A stretch of 64,000 bases of DNA from Phytoactinopolyspora halophila (GTDB taxonomy: Bacteria > Actinomycetota > Actinomycetes > Jiangellales > Jiangellaceae): positions 372,001-436,000 of the forward strand of contig NZ_QMIG01000002.1 in the NCBI RefSeq assembly GCF_003287285.1. Direction: 5' to 3'. How positions within the stretch are numbered: the first letter of the stretch is position 1; each line of letters opens with the position of its first letter. The position numbers and the translations under genes were made by a program. Shown one piece after another: positions 46,175 through 55,627 of this stretch. The notes beneath the pieces are model-generated. The model did no database searches. It was not told the origin of the DNA and was given only the letters and a program-made list of their open reading frames with translations.

Positions 46175-46783
46175 ATGTTCTGGATGGAACGGGTCGGCGA
46201 CAGGTTACGTCCGATAGATATGAGCGGACTCAGACGAATCGGTGTACTCATCGCCGCAGCCGGCCTGGCCGTCGCTTCGTGCGGTAATGACGACGACACT
46301 ACGGCTGTTCAGGAAGACAGCAACGCCAGCTCCGAGAGCGAGAGCGCGCTGACGGAGACAGCCTGGGAGGTCGATCTCGTCCAAGACGGCGAAACCACGA
46401 CGGAGGCGCCGGAGGACGTCGACGCCACACTGGGCATTCACGACGGCCAGATCGGCGGAAATACCGGGTGCAACGCCTTCACCGGTGACGTCGAGGTGAG
46501 CGAGGATCAAAGCACGATCATCGTGAGTGACGTCGTCTCGACCCTGCGTGCCTGCATGGACACCCGTGGCGAACTCGACCAGATCGTACTCGGGACCCTG
46601 CGGGGCGAGCTCACCGTCGAGATCGACGGGGACGTTCTCACACTCACCAACGAGGACGGCACGAGCCTGACACTGCGGGCCATCGACGAGAACCCCGAGG
46701 ACCAGGTTCCCGAGGACGACCTCAACAAGGAGGGGGAAAACACGGGGGACGAGGAGGAAACCGAGAACACGGAAGACGAGTGA
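46175..46783 (+). CDS. META-domain (HslJ-like) lipoprotein
   Basis: Lipoprotein of about 202 residues. The signal peptide ends in AVASC (Cys36) and an acidic linker leads to one META/HslJ domain (ETAWEVDLVQDGE, GGNTGCNAFTGDVEV, DVVSTLRACMD), followed by a Glu/Asp-rich tail. HslJ-type domains are secreted and linked to heat or novobiocin tolerance in E. coli; the role here is unknown. The ATG at 46175 has GGAGG 5 bases upstream; ATG at 46172 overlaps the stop of the upstream solenoid gene. The two genes are coupled. Confidence 0.85.
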   Translation: MFWMERVGDRLRPIDMSGLRRIGVLIAAAGLAVASCGNDDDTTAVQEDSNASSESESALTETAWEVDLVQDGETTTEAPEDVDATLGIHDGQIGGNTGCNAFTGDVEVSEDQSTIIVSDVVSTLRACMDTRGELDQIVLGTLRGELTVEIDGDVLTLTNEDGTSLTLRAIDENPEDQVPEDDLNKEGENTGDEEETENTEDE

Positions 46784-46789
46784 GCTCGA

Positions 46790-46822
46790 GTGCTGAGCGC
46801 TGTCCTGGACAGCGCTCAGCAC
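46790..46822. terminator. near-perfect hairpin terminator
   Basis: GTGCTGAGCGCTGTCC and GGACAGCGCTCAGCAC form 16-base perfect arms around a single T (loop of a few bases once pairs open). It lies between the convergent META lipoprotein and FtsX-permease genes. Confidence 0.8.
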
Positions 46823-46840
46823 GTCCTCTCATCCTGTCGT

Positions 46841-49420
46841 TCACTCGGTCGCCAGGGCCACCACTGGCGGTTCCGTGGCGGCACGGCGGCCCGGGAGCAC
46901 ACTGGCGATCATGCCGGCCAATACGACGACCACCACGATGGCGATGACACGGCCCCACGGCACCGAGAACGTCACGCTCCAGGTGCCACCCACGGCGGTG
47001 AGCGCGCCCACCAATCCATAGGCCAGGCCAAGAAGTATCCCCAGCACCGCTCCGGCAATCGCTATCAGAGCGCCCTCCATGACCAGCATCGATCGTAGCT
47101 GCCTTCGGGTCAGGCCCAGCGCCCGCAGCGTCGCCGACTCCCGGGCGCGCTCGATCACCGACAAAGACAGGGTGTTCCCGACACCGACGAGCGCGATGAC
47201 GACCGTCACTGCGAGCAGGCCCGTCATGACGGCGAGCACCATGTCCAGCACCCGTTCAAACTCGGCACGCTCCGCCGCTGCGCCGGCGACCGCCGGTGCA
47301 GTGGTCCCTCCGGCCGCAGCACTCACTGCGTCCTCAATGTCCCTGATCACCTCAGCCGGGTCGGCGGTAGCGTCGAGTCCGAGCCACAAGACGTTGCCCG
47401 GGGCATCAGGAACCAGGTCAGCCAGATCATCGTCGGTTACGAGGACGGACGCCGTGCGAAACTCAGTGCTCACGACCTCGAGTTCGACCTCGGCTGCATC
47501 GGATCCGAGCCGCATCCGATCGCCACGTTCCAGACCGAGCTGACTGGCGGTTACGGCCGACAAGGCAACCTTTCCCGGTCGCAGTTCTTCCAGACCCGAG
47601 TCCGAGCGCGCGACATCCCGTGCGGCATCCGGATCGACACCCTGTACGCTCACGTCGGCCCGCGCAGGGTTCTCCGACTCGGCCGAGCTCGCCTCCAGAC
47701 GGGCGCCACGCAGCGGAATCGCCGTCGTCACGCCGTCCACGCCACGCACGGCCTCGGTCACGCCGGTAGACAGCTCGAATGCTGCGGTGTCGGTCTCCCC
47801 CGCGCGAATCTGATCGAGCGAGTAACCGACCGCGACGTCTACCGGATACCGCTGATCGAGTTCATCCAACGCACTCGCCTGCGCCGAGCTCACGCCGACG
47901 GAGACGGTGGCGACCAGGGTGACGCCGATCAACAACGACGCCGCCGTCGCCGCGGTTCGGCCGGGATGGCGGAGAACGTTGACCACCGCCATCCGTGCGG
48001 GAACGCCGCTGAACCGGCGCACGGCGCGGCCCAGCACGGCTACCGTAAGGGGCACCAACACGACGGTGCCCAGGAGGATCCCAAGGAACGACACGGCACC
48101 ACCGAGAACACCTACCCCGATCCCGAGCCCCACGGAACCGGCGTCGCTCGCGGCCACGCCGACGGCGAGCAGCCCCGCACCAATGGCGACCAACAGGGCG
48201 CTGCTGACCCACCGGCGCGTCGACGTCCGTTGTCCTGCCATCAACGACGCGGGCATCCGCAAGGCGGCCAGCGGCGCGATACGGGTAGCGGCGCGGGCAG
48301 GCCACAACGCCGCAATCAGGGTGACGAGCGTGCCGAGGAGCAGCGGGAGGGCGATGGCGCTGGCCGCGATGTTGATCCCGTCGGGAATCCAGGACATATC
48401 CGCCAAGCGGCCCAGAACCTGCACCAGTATCTGGGTGAGCCCGATGCCCGCGCCTACACCGGCCACTGACGTCACCACCCCCAGGACGCCGGCTTCGGCG
48501 AGGATGCCGCGGCGTATCTGGCGCCGGGTGGCGCCGACGCACCGGAGCAGTGCGAGCTCCCGAGTGCGCTGGGCGACGACGACGGCGAAGGTGTTGGAGA
48601 TGACCATCCCCGCAGTGAACAGGGCTATCGCACCGAAGCCCATGAGCACGGCGACGAGGACCTGGGCGTCCGAAGTGAAACTGGCCGCCACGTCCGCCGC
48701 GTACTCCTCCGCGGTACGGACCTGGACGCCGGAGTCACCCACCGAGCTGGCGACACTCTCTCGCAGCTCGTCAGGCGATGTCTCCGAGCCGGCCACCACC
48801 CCGATGTTCAGATACGTGCCCTCGTCGGACGAGGCCGACCACGCGTCGATGTCCTCGGGGTGGGCGAACACACCGGGGATGGACGAATCGAATGCGGCGC
48901 CCGGGTCGGGGAAGATGCCGGTCACGGTCACCGTGTTCGCCATCCGTTCCGCACCCTCGTCCGGACCCCGCCGATCCGCAATCACGTCGATGCTGGAACC
49001 GACCTCCAGGCCGAGCCGCTCCGCGACCGGCTCGGCCACGATGACGTCACCGGGCGAATCCGGGTGCTGCCCGCGCGTCACGTCAACGCGCAGACCTGGG
49101 GTCTCCGGAACGGCCGAAGCAGCCTGATGATCCGAAACCGTCCCCGTGCTGAGCGTAATACCGTTCATCTGCCGGCCGTCGGCTCCCGCCACGCCAGGGA
49201 CCGCGCGAACGTCGTCGAGCGTTTCCTTCGTCGGGCTCCCGGTGACGATCACGTCAGCGTCCCCGTGCCCGGCCAGGATGGCGTTGTGCACGGTCCGTTC
49301 CATGACGTCAGTCGACAGCAGGGTCGCGGTCACGAACGTCGTCGCGATGAGCACCGCCACGCCCGCAGCGATCAGCCGTCGGAGATGGAGGCGCATCTGC
49401 GCCAGGCTTGCCCGCAGCAT
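46841..49420 (-). CDS. ABC transporter permease, FtsX/MacB type
   Basis: Membrane protein of 859 residues with duplicated FtsX units: an N-terminal helix, a large extracytoplasmic domain, three helices around residues 265-400, then a second set near the middle and C-terminus (ending LAGMIASVLPGRRAATEPP). The motif GATRRQIRRGILAE and GLTRRQLRSMLVMEG are the typical coupling segments of the two repeats. With the ATPase encoded one base upstream it forms an exporter for lipoproteins, antibiotics or peptides. The two-component system upstream may regulate it. Confidence 0.9.
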   Translation of the reverse strand: MLRASLAQMRLHLRRLIAAGVAVLIATTFVTATLLSTDVMERTVHNAILAGHGDADVIVTGSPTKETLDDVRAVPGVAGADGRQMNGITLSTGTVSDHQAASAVPETPGLRVDVTRGQHPDSPGDVIVAEPVAERLGLEVGSSIDVIADRRGPDEGAERMANTVTVTGIFPDPGAAFDSSIPGVFAHPEDIDAWSASSDEGTYLNIGVVAGSETSPDELRESVASSVGDSGVQVRTAEEYAADVAASFTSDAQVLVAVLMGFGAIALFTAGMVISNTFAVVVAQRTRELALLRCVGATRRQIRRGILAEAGVLGVVTSVAGVGAGIGLTQILVQVLGRLADMSWIPDGINIAASAIALPLLLGTLVTLIAALWPARAATRIAPLAALRMPASLMAGQRTSTRRWVSSALLVAIGAGLLAVGVAASDAGSVGLGIGVGVLGGAVSFLGILLGTVVLVPLTVAVLGRAVRRFSGVPARMAVVNVLRHPGRTAATAASLLIGVTLVATVSVGVSSAQASALDELDQRYPVDVAVGYSLDQIRAGETDTAAFELSTGVTEAVRGVDGVTTAIPLRGARLEASSAESENPARADVSVQGVDPDAARDVARSDSGLEELRPGKVALSAVTASQLGLERGDRMRLGSDAAEVELEVVSTEFRTASVLVTDDDLADLVPDAPGNVLWLGLDATADPAEVIRDIEDAVSAAAGGTTAPAVAGAAAERAEFERVLDMVLAVMTGLLAVTVVIALVGVGNTLSLSVIERARESATLRALGLTRRQLRSMLVMEGALIAIAGAVLGILLGLAYGLVGALTAVGGTWSVTFSVPWGRVIAIVVVVVLAGMIASVLPGRRAATEPPVVALATE

Positions 49421-50197
49421 CTACAGTTCCGCTCCCTGCATCTCGTCGAGCATGGACATGATCCGTTCCGGCGTCGGCCCCTCGATGTCCCCGGCGCGCT
49501 CGCCGTCGGCCAGCATCACGACGCGCTCGGCATAGGCCGCGGCTAAGGGATCGTGAGTCACCATGACGATGGTCTGGCCGAACTCCCGCGCGCTGCGCCG
49601 CAGGAAATCGAGTACCTGGGAGCCGGCGCGGGAGTCGAGATTTCCCGTGGGCTCGTCGGCGAAGACGACATCTGGCCGGGTGACGAGCGCGCGTGCGATC
49701 GCGACACGCTGTTGCTGCCCGCCCGACATCTCGGCTGGACGGTGTGCCAGCCGATCCTCGATGCCAAGCGAGGCCACGAGCTCGTCAAACCATTCCCGAT
49801 GCACTTTTCGACCGGCCAGCTCGACCGGGAGCTCGATGTTCTGCCGGCCCGTGAGAGCCGGCAGGAGATTGAAGGATTGGAAGATGAATCCGATGCGCTC
49901 GCGCCGCATCACGGTGAGGTCATGATCGTCGAGGCCGGTGAGTTCCGTATCGCCGAGCCATACCCGGCCCGAACTCACCGCGTCCAGGCCCGCCAGGCAA
50001 TGCATAAGCGTCGACTTGCCGGAACCGGACGGTCCCATGATCGCGCTGAATCGCCCACTCTCGAAGGCGATATCGACGTCGTGCAACGCCCGCACGGCAG
50101 CGTCGCCGTCCCCGTACACCTTGGTGATCCCCGTCGCCATGACCGCATGCCGCCCGAGGTCCTCCCCGTCGGCGCCGGCAGTGACCGGCATGGGCAT
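49421..50197 (-). CDS. ABC transporter ATPase, MacB/LolD type
   Basis: ATP-binding subunit of 258 residues with Walker A GPSGSGKST, signature MSGGQQQR, Walker B VVFADEPTGNLDS and the switch MVTHDPLAA, the usual pattern for partners of FtsX-like permeases. The ATG at 50197 has GAGG at a suitable distance; the frame is open to 50260. Its stop directly abuts the ATG of the permease gene, so both subunits are made together. Confidence 0.93.
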   Translation of the reverse strand: MPMPVTAGADGEDLGRHAVMATGITKVYGDGDAAVRALHDVDIAFESGRFSAIMGPSGSGKSTLMHCLAGLDAVSSGRVWLGDTELTGLDDHDLTVMRRERIGFIFQSFNLLPALTGRQNIELPVELAGRKVHREWFDELVASLGIEDRLAHRPAEMSGGQQQRVAIARALVTRPDVVFADEPTGNLDSRAGSQVLDFLRRSAREFGQTIVMVTHDPLAAAYAERVVMLADGERAGDIEGPTPERIMSMLDEMQGAEL

Positions 50198-50350
50198 ATC
50201 CACCTCGCTCTTCTCGTCAGTCGTCGTGCTGTCGAGAAGCGACAGTAGGTCGGTGAGCATCCGGAGGGCGTCAGCATGCGGAGGGGTCCGAGGGTCATCC
50301 CGTGGCCGTACGCGCCACGAAAGCGATCGACCCGCGGGTGGATCGCGTGC

Positions 50351-51040
50351 TCAGGAACCTGGCTTGACCAGGCCCGTCTGATACGCGACGACTACCGCCT
50401 GTACCCGGTCGCGAGCACCGAGCTTGGACAGGATCCGGCCGACATGGGTCTTCACCGTGGCCTCGGACACCACGAATTGCTCCGCGATCTCGCCGTTTGA
50501 GCGGCCGTACGCCATGTGGACCAGGACCTCGCGCTCCCGCTCGGTGAGAGTCTCCAGCACGTCGCGTCCGGCATCCGGCCCTTCCTCGCGCAACAGGGGA
50601 GCGACGTGATCGAGCAAGCGGCGCGTCGTGCTGGGCGCGATGACCGCGTCACCACGGTGGACCGTACGCACAGCGGCGAGAAGCTCCTCGGGAGGGGCAT
50701 CTTTGAGCAAGAACCCGCTCGCGCCGGCCTTGATCGCGGCCACCGCGTATTCATCGAGATCGAAGGTGGTGAGCACCACCACCTTGGGAGCTGGCGCGTA
50801 TCGAGCGTCGCCCAGCAGCAGCTGCGTGGCCTCGATTCCGTCCATCCGGGGCATGCGCACGTCCATGAGCACGACATCGCTACGAGTGACGCTGAGCTTC
50901 TCCAGTGCCTCGGCTCCCGTCGACGCCTCGGCCACGAGCTCCAGGTCGGGTTGTGAGGTGATCACCATGCTCAGGCCCGCCCGGACCAGCTGCTGGTCGT
51001 CGACGAGAACGACCCGGATCGCATCAGAGGTCACGGTCAC
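50351..51040 (-). CDS. NarL/LuxR-type response regulator
   Basis: Response regulator of 229 residues: an N-terminal receiver domain with the phospho-acceptor Asp60 (VLMDVRMPRMDG) and a C-terminal LuxR helix-turn-helix (LTEREREVLVHMAYGRSNGEI). GTG start at 51040, next to the kinase stop at 51043. It pairs with the histidine kinase encoded just upstream. The ABC exporter genes 150 bases downstream on the same strand are a likely target. Confidence 0.93.
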   Translation of the reverse strand: MTVTSDAIRVVLVDDQQLVRAGLSMVITSQPDLELVAEASTGAEALEKLSVTRSDVVLMDVRMPRMDGIEATQLLLGDARYAPAPKVVVLTTFDLDEYAVAAIKAGASGFLLKDAPPEELLAAVRTVHRGDAVIAPSTTRRLLDHVAPLLREEGPDAGRDVLETLTEREREVLVHMAYGRSNGEIAEQFVVSEATVKTHVGRILSKLGARDRVQAVVVAYQTGLVKPGS

Positions 51041-51042
51041 TG

Positions 51043-52314
51043 CTACTTCTTCTCCGCCGAGGGGTAGGGAAGACGGGCACGAACGGCAAACCCACCGCCG
51101 GGGACCGGGCCGGCCTGCAACCATCCACCATAGAGGGTGGCGCGTTCACTCATCCCGGTGATGCCGTGCCCCGCCCCATGACCGCTCCCATCAGCCTCCG
51201 GACGCAACGCGGCATCGGCGGCCGCTCCCCGCCCATCATCGACGACGGCGACCATCAATCCTTCCGGTGTCCAGTCCACACGCACGTCGACGCTGACCTC
51301 TGGCCCCGCATGCTTCAGGACGTTGGTCAAGGCCTCCTGGACGATGCGATATGCCGCGAGCTCGACACCGGACGAGAGAGACTCGGGCGTTCCGGTCGTC
51401 GAGAACTCCACCTCGAGGCCATTGTTTCGTACACTTGCCACCAGATCGTCGATATCGGCCACGCCGGGCGTCGGCGCCCGCGAAGCGCCGTCATCGGTCC
51501 GCAACACCCCGAGTAGCCGCCGCATCTCGGTCAACGCGCCACGGCCAGTTTCGGAGACCGTCTCGCAGGCCTCGACGGCCGCCTGTGGATCGTGCTCTGC
51601 CGCATAGCGACCACCGTCCGCCTGCGCGATCACCACCGACAGGGAATGTGCGACCACATCGTGGAGCTCCCGGGCGATCCGGGCACGCTCATCGGCCGCG
51701 GCCAGCCGGGACTCCTGCTCACGTTCGACCTCGAGACGGCGCGCCCGCTCCCGCAGCCCTTCCATCTGCTGGCGCCGGACGCGCTGCAGATCACCCAGTG
51801 CCCACGCCGCCAGCACCAGCGCCACGATGTAGCCGCCAACGACGACCATGTTCTCCGTTGCCTCGAAGTATCGCGTCGCTGCCAGTCCGGCCCCCAACAG
51901 TCCGAGCGCCAGCGCTGCCCGGCTTGCCCATCGCGGCCCGTACGCGGCCACCCCGTGCAGCGCGACCAGTACACCGATCTGCGACAGGTAGATCGGCAGG
52001 CCGAAGGCCCACTGAAGCAACGACACGGCCGCGATCACTCCGGCACACCACTCCGGACGCAGCCGTCGCAACGCCAGCGGAAGGACGAGGCATGCCGATA
52101 TCACGGGCGCGCCGAACTTGGTGAACGCCAGCCGCAGGCCGTCTGGAACGCTCGGTTCCGCTGCCCCGCCCAGGAAGCTAGACCAGCCATATGGGTCGAC
52201 GAGCACGGGCGATCCGAACACAACCAGCACGGCATAGATGCCGACCGCCACGAGAGCGTCCACCAGGACGGGATGCCCCCGTAGCCACAGATACATCCGG
52301 TCTCGTCTCCGCAC
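51043..52314 (-). CDS. NarL-type sensor histidine kinase
   Basis: Membrane sensor kinase of 423 residues. The N-terminal half has about five transmembrane helices without a large external loop, so it may sense membrane stress or an internal signal. The HisKA_3 box RARIARELHDVVAHSLSVV carries His218, and the ATPase domain has EALTNVLKHA and DDGRGAAADAA. It is co-transcribed with the response regulator, whose start almost touches its stop. Confidence 0.92.
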   Translation of the reverse strand: MRRRDRMYLWLRGHPVLVDALVAVGIYAVLVVFGSPVLVDPYGWSSFLGGAAEPSVPDGLRLAFTKFGAPVISACLVLPLALRRLRPEWCAGVIAAVSLLQWAFGLPIYLSQIGVLVALHGVAAYGPRWASRAALALGLLGAGLAATRYFEATENMVVVGGYIVALVLAAWALGDLQRVRRQQMEGLRERARRLEVEREQESRLAAADERARIARELHDVVAHSLSVVIAQADGGRYAAEHDPQAAVEACETVSETGRGALTEMRRLLGVLRTDDGASRAPTPGVADIDDLVASVRNNGLEVEFSTTGTPESLSSGVELAAYRIVQEALTNVLKHAGPEVSVDVRVDWTPEGLMVAVVDDGRGAAADAALRPEADGSGHGAGHGITGMSERATLYGGWLQAGPVPGGGFAVRARLPYPSAEKK

Positions 52315-52405
52315 CGCGTACGAGGATACGCGGCGAGAGCCACGAGCGACCGTCCACTCGATACGGTGGCATCAGAACCCGTTCACGATTCCCCGAGGTG
52401 ACCTG

Positions 52406-54073
52406 ATGACGCCATCGACCGAACACTCCGGCGGGGCCGCCGAGCTGCTCGTCCGCTGCCTGGAGAACGAAGGCGTCACGGTGGTGTTCGGCCTGCCGGG
52501 CGAGGAGAACATCTATCTGACCCAGGCCCTGGAACGATCGCACATCCGCTACGTGCTCACCCGGCACGAGCAGGCTGCGTCGTTCATGGCCGAGATGTAC
52601 GCGCGCGTGACCGGCTCCGCCGGCGTCGTCTCCGCCACACTCGGACCAGGAGCCATCAACCTGCAGCTCGGCGTGGCCGACGCGATGACCAACAGCACGC
52701 CGCTGGTGGCTCTGTCGGCTCAGGTCGGCAAGGACCGCAACTACAAGGAGTCGCACCAGTTCGTCGACCTGGTAAGCATGTTCGCGCCGGTGACCAAGTG
52801 GTCAGCCGCCGTACCGACCCCGGACGCGGTCCCGGAGATGATCCGCAAGGCGTTCAAGACCGCCGAGACGGAACGGCCAGGCGCCGTGTACCTGGCGGTT
52901 CCCGAGGACGTCGACGATGCACCGGCATCAGACGCCCTGGCTCCCCTCCCTCGTAACGTCGTCCAGCCGGAAGCGCCGTCGCCCTACCAGGTGGCTCGCG
53001 CCGTCGATCTCATCAAGAACGCCCAGAGACCGATCGTCCTCGCCGGGCATGGCGCTGCCCGCGGGGGAGCATCGGAGGCGCTGCAGAAGTTCGCCGCGAC
53101 TCTCGGCGTTCCGGTGGCCACCACGTTCCACGGCAAGGGCGTCTTTCCTGACGATCACCCGAACTCCGTCGGGACCATCGGGTTCATGACGCGCGACTAT
53201 GCCAACTTCGGGTTCGAGAACTCCGATCTGATCATCTCCGTGGGATACGAGCTACAGGAGTTCGACCCCGTCCGGATCAATCCGGACGCGGACAAGAAGA
53301 TCATCCACGTACACCGCTTTCCCGCCGAGGTCGACGCCCACTATCCCGTCGACGTCGGCATCATCGCCGACATCTCCGCGTCGCTCGATGCCGTGCTCAA
53401 CGGCTTGTCCGACCACCACTGCCCGGCCTCCGAGCCCACGACGTCGAGCGTCCTCCTCGCCGAGGAACTGGAGAACGGCCGCCAGGACGATCGGTATCCG
53501 CTGTCACCGCAGCGCGTCGTCGCCGACACCAGGACGGCACTCGGCCGGGAAGACGTTGCGCTCGTCGACACCGGCGCGGTCAAGATGTGGATGGCCCGGC
53601 TCTATCCGACGTATGCGCCGAACACGTGCCTGATCTCGAACGGCCTGTCTACCATGGGATTCGCGCTGCCCGGCGCGCTCGCCGTCGCCCTGGCCGAGCC
53701 CGACGTCCGGGTGCTCGCCGTCGTCGGCGACGGCGCCTGGCTCATGCACTCTCAGGAGATCGAGACCGCCGTTCGCGAGGGTATCCCGCTCACCGTTCTC
53801 ATCTGGGAAGACAACGGCTACGGCCTGATCGAGTGGAAGATGCAGATGGAGATGGGCGAGCACAGCAACACCGCTTTCACCAATCCCGATGTGGTGAAGT
53901 ACGCCCAGAGCTTCGGCGCCACGGGATACCAGATCACGTCCGCCGACGAGCTGCTCCCCACGCTACGCACGGCCCTCGACCAGGACGGCGTGTCGATCAT
54001 CAACTGCCCCGTCGATTACCGCGAGAACCTCCGGCTCATCGAACGGCTCGGCGATCTCGACGCGGCCATCTAG
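52406..54073 (+). CDS. acetolactate synthase, catabolic type
   Basis: Thiamine-diphosphate enzyme of 555 residues condensing two pyruvates to acetolactate. The catalytic Glu lies in RHEQAASFMAEMYAR, and the TPP/Mg site is VVGDGAWLMHSQEIETA with EDNGYGLIEWKM. Size and motifs fit AlsS-like catabolic enzymes lacking a small subunit gene; a related TPP carboligase cannot be excluded. No acetolactate decarboxylase lies beside it. GAGG 8 bases before the ATG at 52406 fixes the start, although the frame is open upstream. Confidence 0.85.
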   Translation: MTPSTEHSGGAAELLVRCLENEGVTVVFGLPGEENIYLTQALERSHIRYVLTRHEQAASFMAEMYARVTGSAGVVSATLGPGAINLQLGVADAMTNSTPLVALSAQVGKDRNYKESHQFVDLVSMFAPVTKWSAAVPTPDAVPEMIRKAFKTAETERPGAVYLAVPEDVDDAPASDALAPLPRNVVQPEAPSPYQVARAVDLIKNAQRPIVLAGHGAARGGASEALQKFAATLGVPVATTFHGKGVFPDDHPNSVGTIGFMTRDYANFGFENSDLIISVGYELQEFDPVRINPDADKKIIHVHRFPAEVDAHYPVDVGIIADISASLDAVLNGLSDHHCPASEPTTSSVLLAEELENGRQDDRYPLSPQRVVADTRTALGREDVALVDTGAVKMWMARLYPTYAPNTCLISNGLSTMGFALPGALAVALAEPDVRVLAVVGDGAWLMHSQEIETAVREGIPLTVLIWEDNGYGLIEWKMQMEMGEHSNTAFTNPDVVKYAQSFGATGYQITSADELLPTLRTALDQDGVSIINCPVDYRENLRLIERLGDLDAAI

Positions 54074-54087
54074 CCGAGTGCGACGGC

Positions 54088-55161
54088 TCAACCTTCGTCT
54101 GTCGACGTGAGCAGGTAGTCGCCGGCCTCCGGATCCCAGGTCAGCTGGACTGCCCCCGTGGTCGCCGCTGCCTTGCAGAACTGCAGGAAGCTCCGATAGC
54201 CGAGCTTCTTCTCGCTGAACTCGGGCCGGACCTTGCGAAGCTTGTTCTTCAATCCCGAGAGAGCGACCTGCGTCTCCGGCAGATCGGCAAGGATCGACCG
54301 CAGCAAGCCGAACGCCTCTTCCCGGTCGCCGAGCTCGGGCAGCGAGATTTCCGGATCGCCCTTGGCCGGTCCCTCGGCCAGTTCCAGAACGTTGCGTTCG
54401 GAGAGGTGCTGGAGGAGCTCGCCGAACGCGCGGAAGCCGTAGTCAGCCTCGCTAAAGGTCGGATCCTTGCGCAGCAGCGTGCGCTTCAAGGTCGACGCGT
54501 TGACCTCACCACTGGAACTTCGCTGCAACCCGGACACGGTCTGCGCGACACGCACGGCGAGCTCGTCGAGATCACCGCTGGGAGCGGCGTCCTGATCCGC
54601 ATCCGTGGCTCCACTCGGCTCGGCCGGTTCCGGCACCGGCATCAGTGTTCTCCGCGGACGGCTCTCGACGTTGGGAGCCGGCGCTTCGACGCCTTCGAGC
54701 CGGTCGTAGTAGAGGAACTCATCACACGCGGGTGGGAGCAGCGCTGATGTGGACTGCTCCACCCCGACACCGATGACTCGCTTGTTGAGTTCGCGCAGCT
54801 TGTGCACCAACGGGGTGAAGTCGCTGTCACCCGTGCACATGACGAACGTCGCGATGTAGTCCCGTTCGAAGGCCAACTCGATCGCGTCCACGGCCATCTT
54901 GATGTCCGCGGCGTTCTTCCGCCGGTAGCCCATACGCTGCGGGATCTCGATCAGTTCGACGTGCGACCTGGTGAGCATCCGGCGATCCTCGTCGAAGTAC
55001 GACCAATCGGCGTATGCGCGGCGCGCGATCACGCGTCCTCGCTCGGCAAGCGCGTCGCTGATGGGACGGAAGTCGAACTTCAGACCACCCAAGTGATCAC
55101 GTGCGCCGAGTGCGAGGTTCTCGTAGTCGAGGAATACGGCCAGACGATCTTCTTGGTCCAC
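54088..55161 (-). CDS. NYN-domain protein with OST-HTH domains
   Basis: Protein of 357 residues. The N-terminal NYN (PIN-like ribonuclease fold, LabA/DUF88 group) domain has FLDYENLA and the acidic cluster CTGDSDFTPLVHKLRE. A disordered linker leads to two OST-HTH/LOTUS-like modules (about 205-275 and 285-350; SEADYGFRAFGELLQHLSE and SEKKLGYRSFLQFCKAAA). The combination points to RNA binding and possibly RNA cleavage. Targets unknown. It is convergent with the acetolactate synthase gene, 14 bases between stops. Confidence 0.9.
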   Translation of the reverse strand: MDQEDRLAVFLDYENLALGARDHLGGLKFDFRPISDALAERGRVIARRAYADWSYFDEDRRMLTRSHVELIEIPQRMGYRRKNAADIKMAVDAIELAFERDYIATFVMCTGDSDFTPLVHKLRELNKRVIGVGVEQSTSALLPPACDEFLYYDRLEGVEAPAPNVESRPRRTLMPVPEPAEPSGATDADQDAAPSGDLDELAVRVAQTVSGLQRSSSGEVNASTLKRTLLRKDPTFSEADYGFRAFGELLQHLSERNVLELAEGPAKGDPEISLPELGDREEAFGLLRSILADLPETQVALSGLKNKLRKVRPEFSEKKLGYRSFLQFCKAAATTGAVQLTWDPEAGDYLLTSTDEG

Positions 55162-55219
55162 AGCAGCCAGCGTACGCGCCGATCAACGGCGACACAGGTG
55201 ATGGCTCGAGTCGACGCGC

Positions 55220-55627
55220 TCAGGCTCGCGACGAGATCTGCTGCACTGCCCAACCGTTGCCGTCGGGGTCACTGAAGAACACGAATCCGACGTTGTCGAG
55301 CGGATCATCGACGGGCCTCGGGTTCTCACCCAGAACCTGAACCTCGCTGACGTCGACGCCACGTTCGACGAGCTCGGCGCGAGCCTTGTGGATATCCGGG
55401 ACGACCAGTTGCAGTCCCTTCAAGCTCCCGGGAGGCATCTCCGGCACCGCACCTTTCCCGATGACGATCGAGCACCCCGAACCGGCAGGTGTCAGCTGGA
55501 CGATACGTGCGTCGTCGCCGAGCATCGCGTCGTGATCCAGGTTGAAGCCGAGCTGGTCGGCATAGAAAGACTTGGCGCGGTCGATGTCGGTTACGGGAAC
55601 GATGACGACTTCGAGTGTCCAGTTCAT
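55220..55627 (-). CDS. VOC-family (glyoxalase-like) protein
   Basis: Protein of 135 residues with the betaalpha-beta-beta-beta repeat of the vicinal oxygen chelate family (VIVPVTDIDRAKSFYADQLGF, ending SDPDGNGWAVQQI). These act as metal-dependent isomerases, dioxygenases or antibiotic-binding proteins; the specific role is open. AAGGAG before the ATG at 55627 and the 4-base overlap with the SRPBCC gene fix the start. It is the last gene of an ArsR-SRPBCC-VOC operon. Confidence 0.88.
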   Translation of the reverse strand: MNWTLEVVIVPVTDIDRAKSFYADQLGFNLDHDAMLGDDARIVQLTPAGSGCSIVIGKGAVPEMPPGSLKGLQLVVPDIHKARAELVERGVDVSEVQVLGENPRPVDDPLDNVGFVFFSDPDGNGWAVQQISSRA

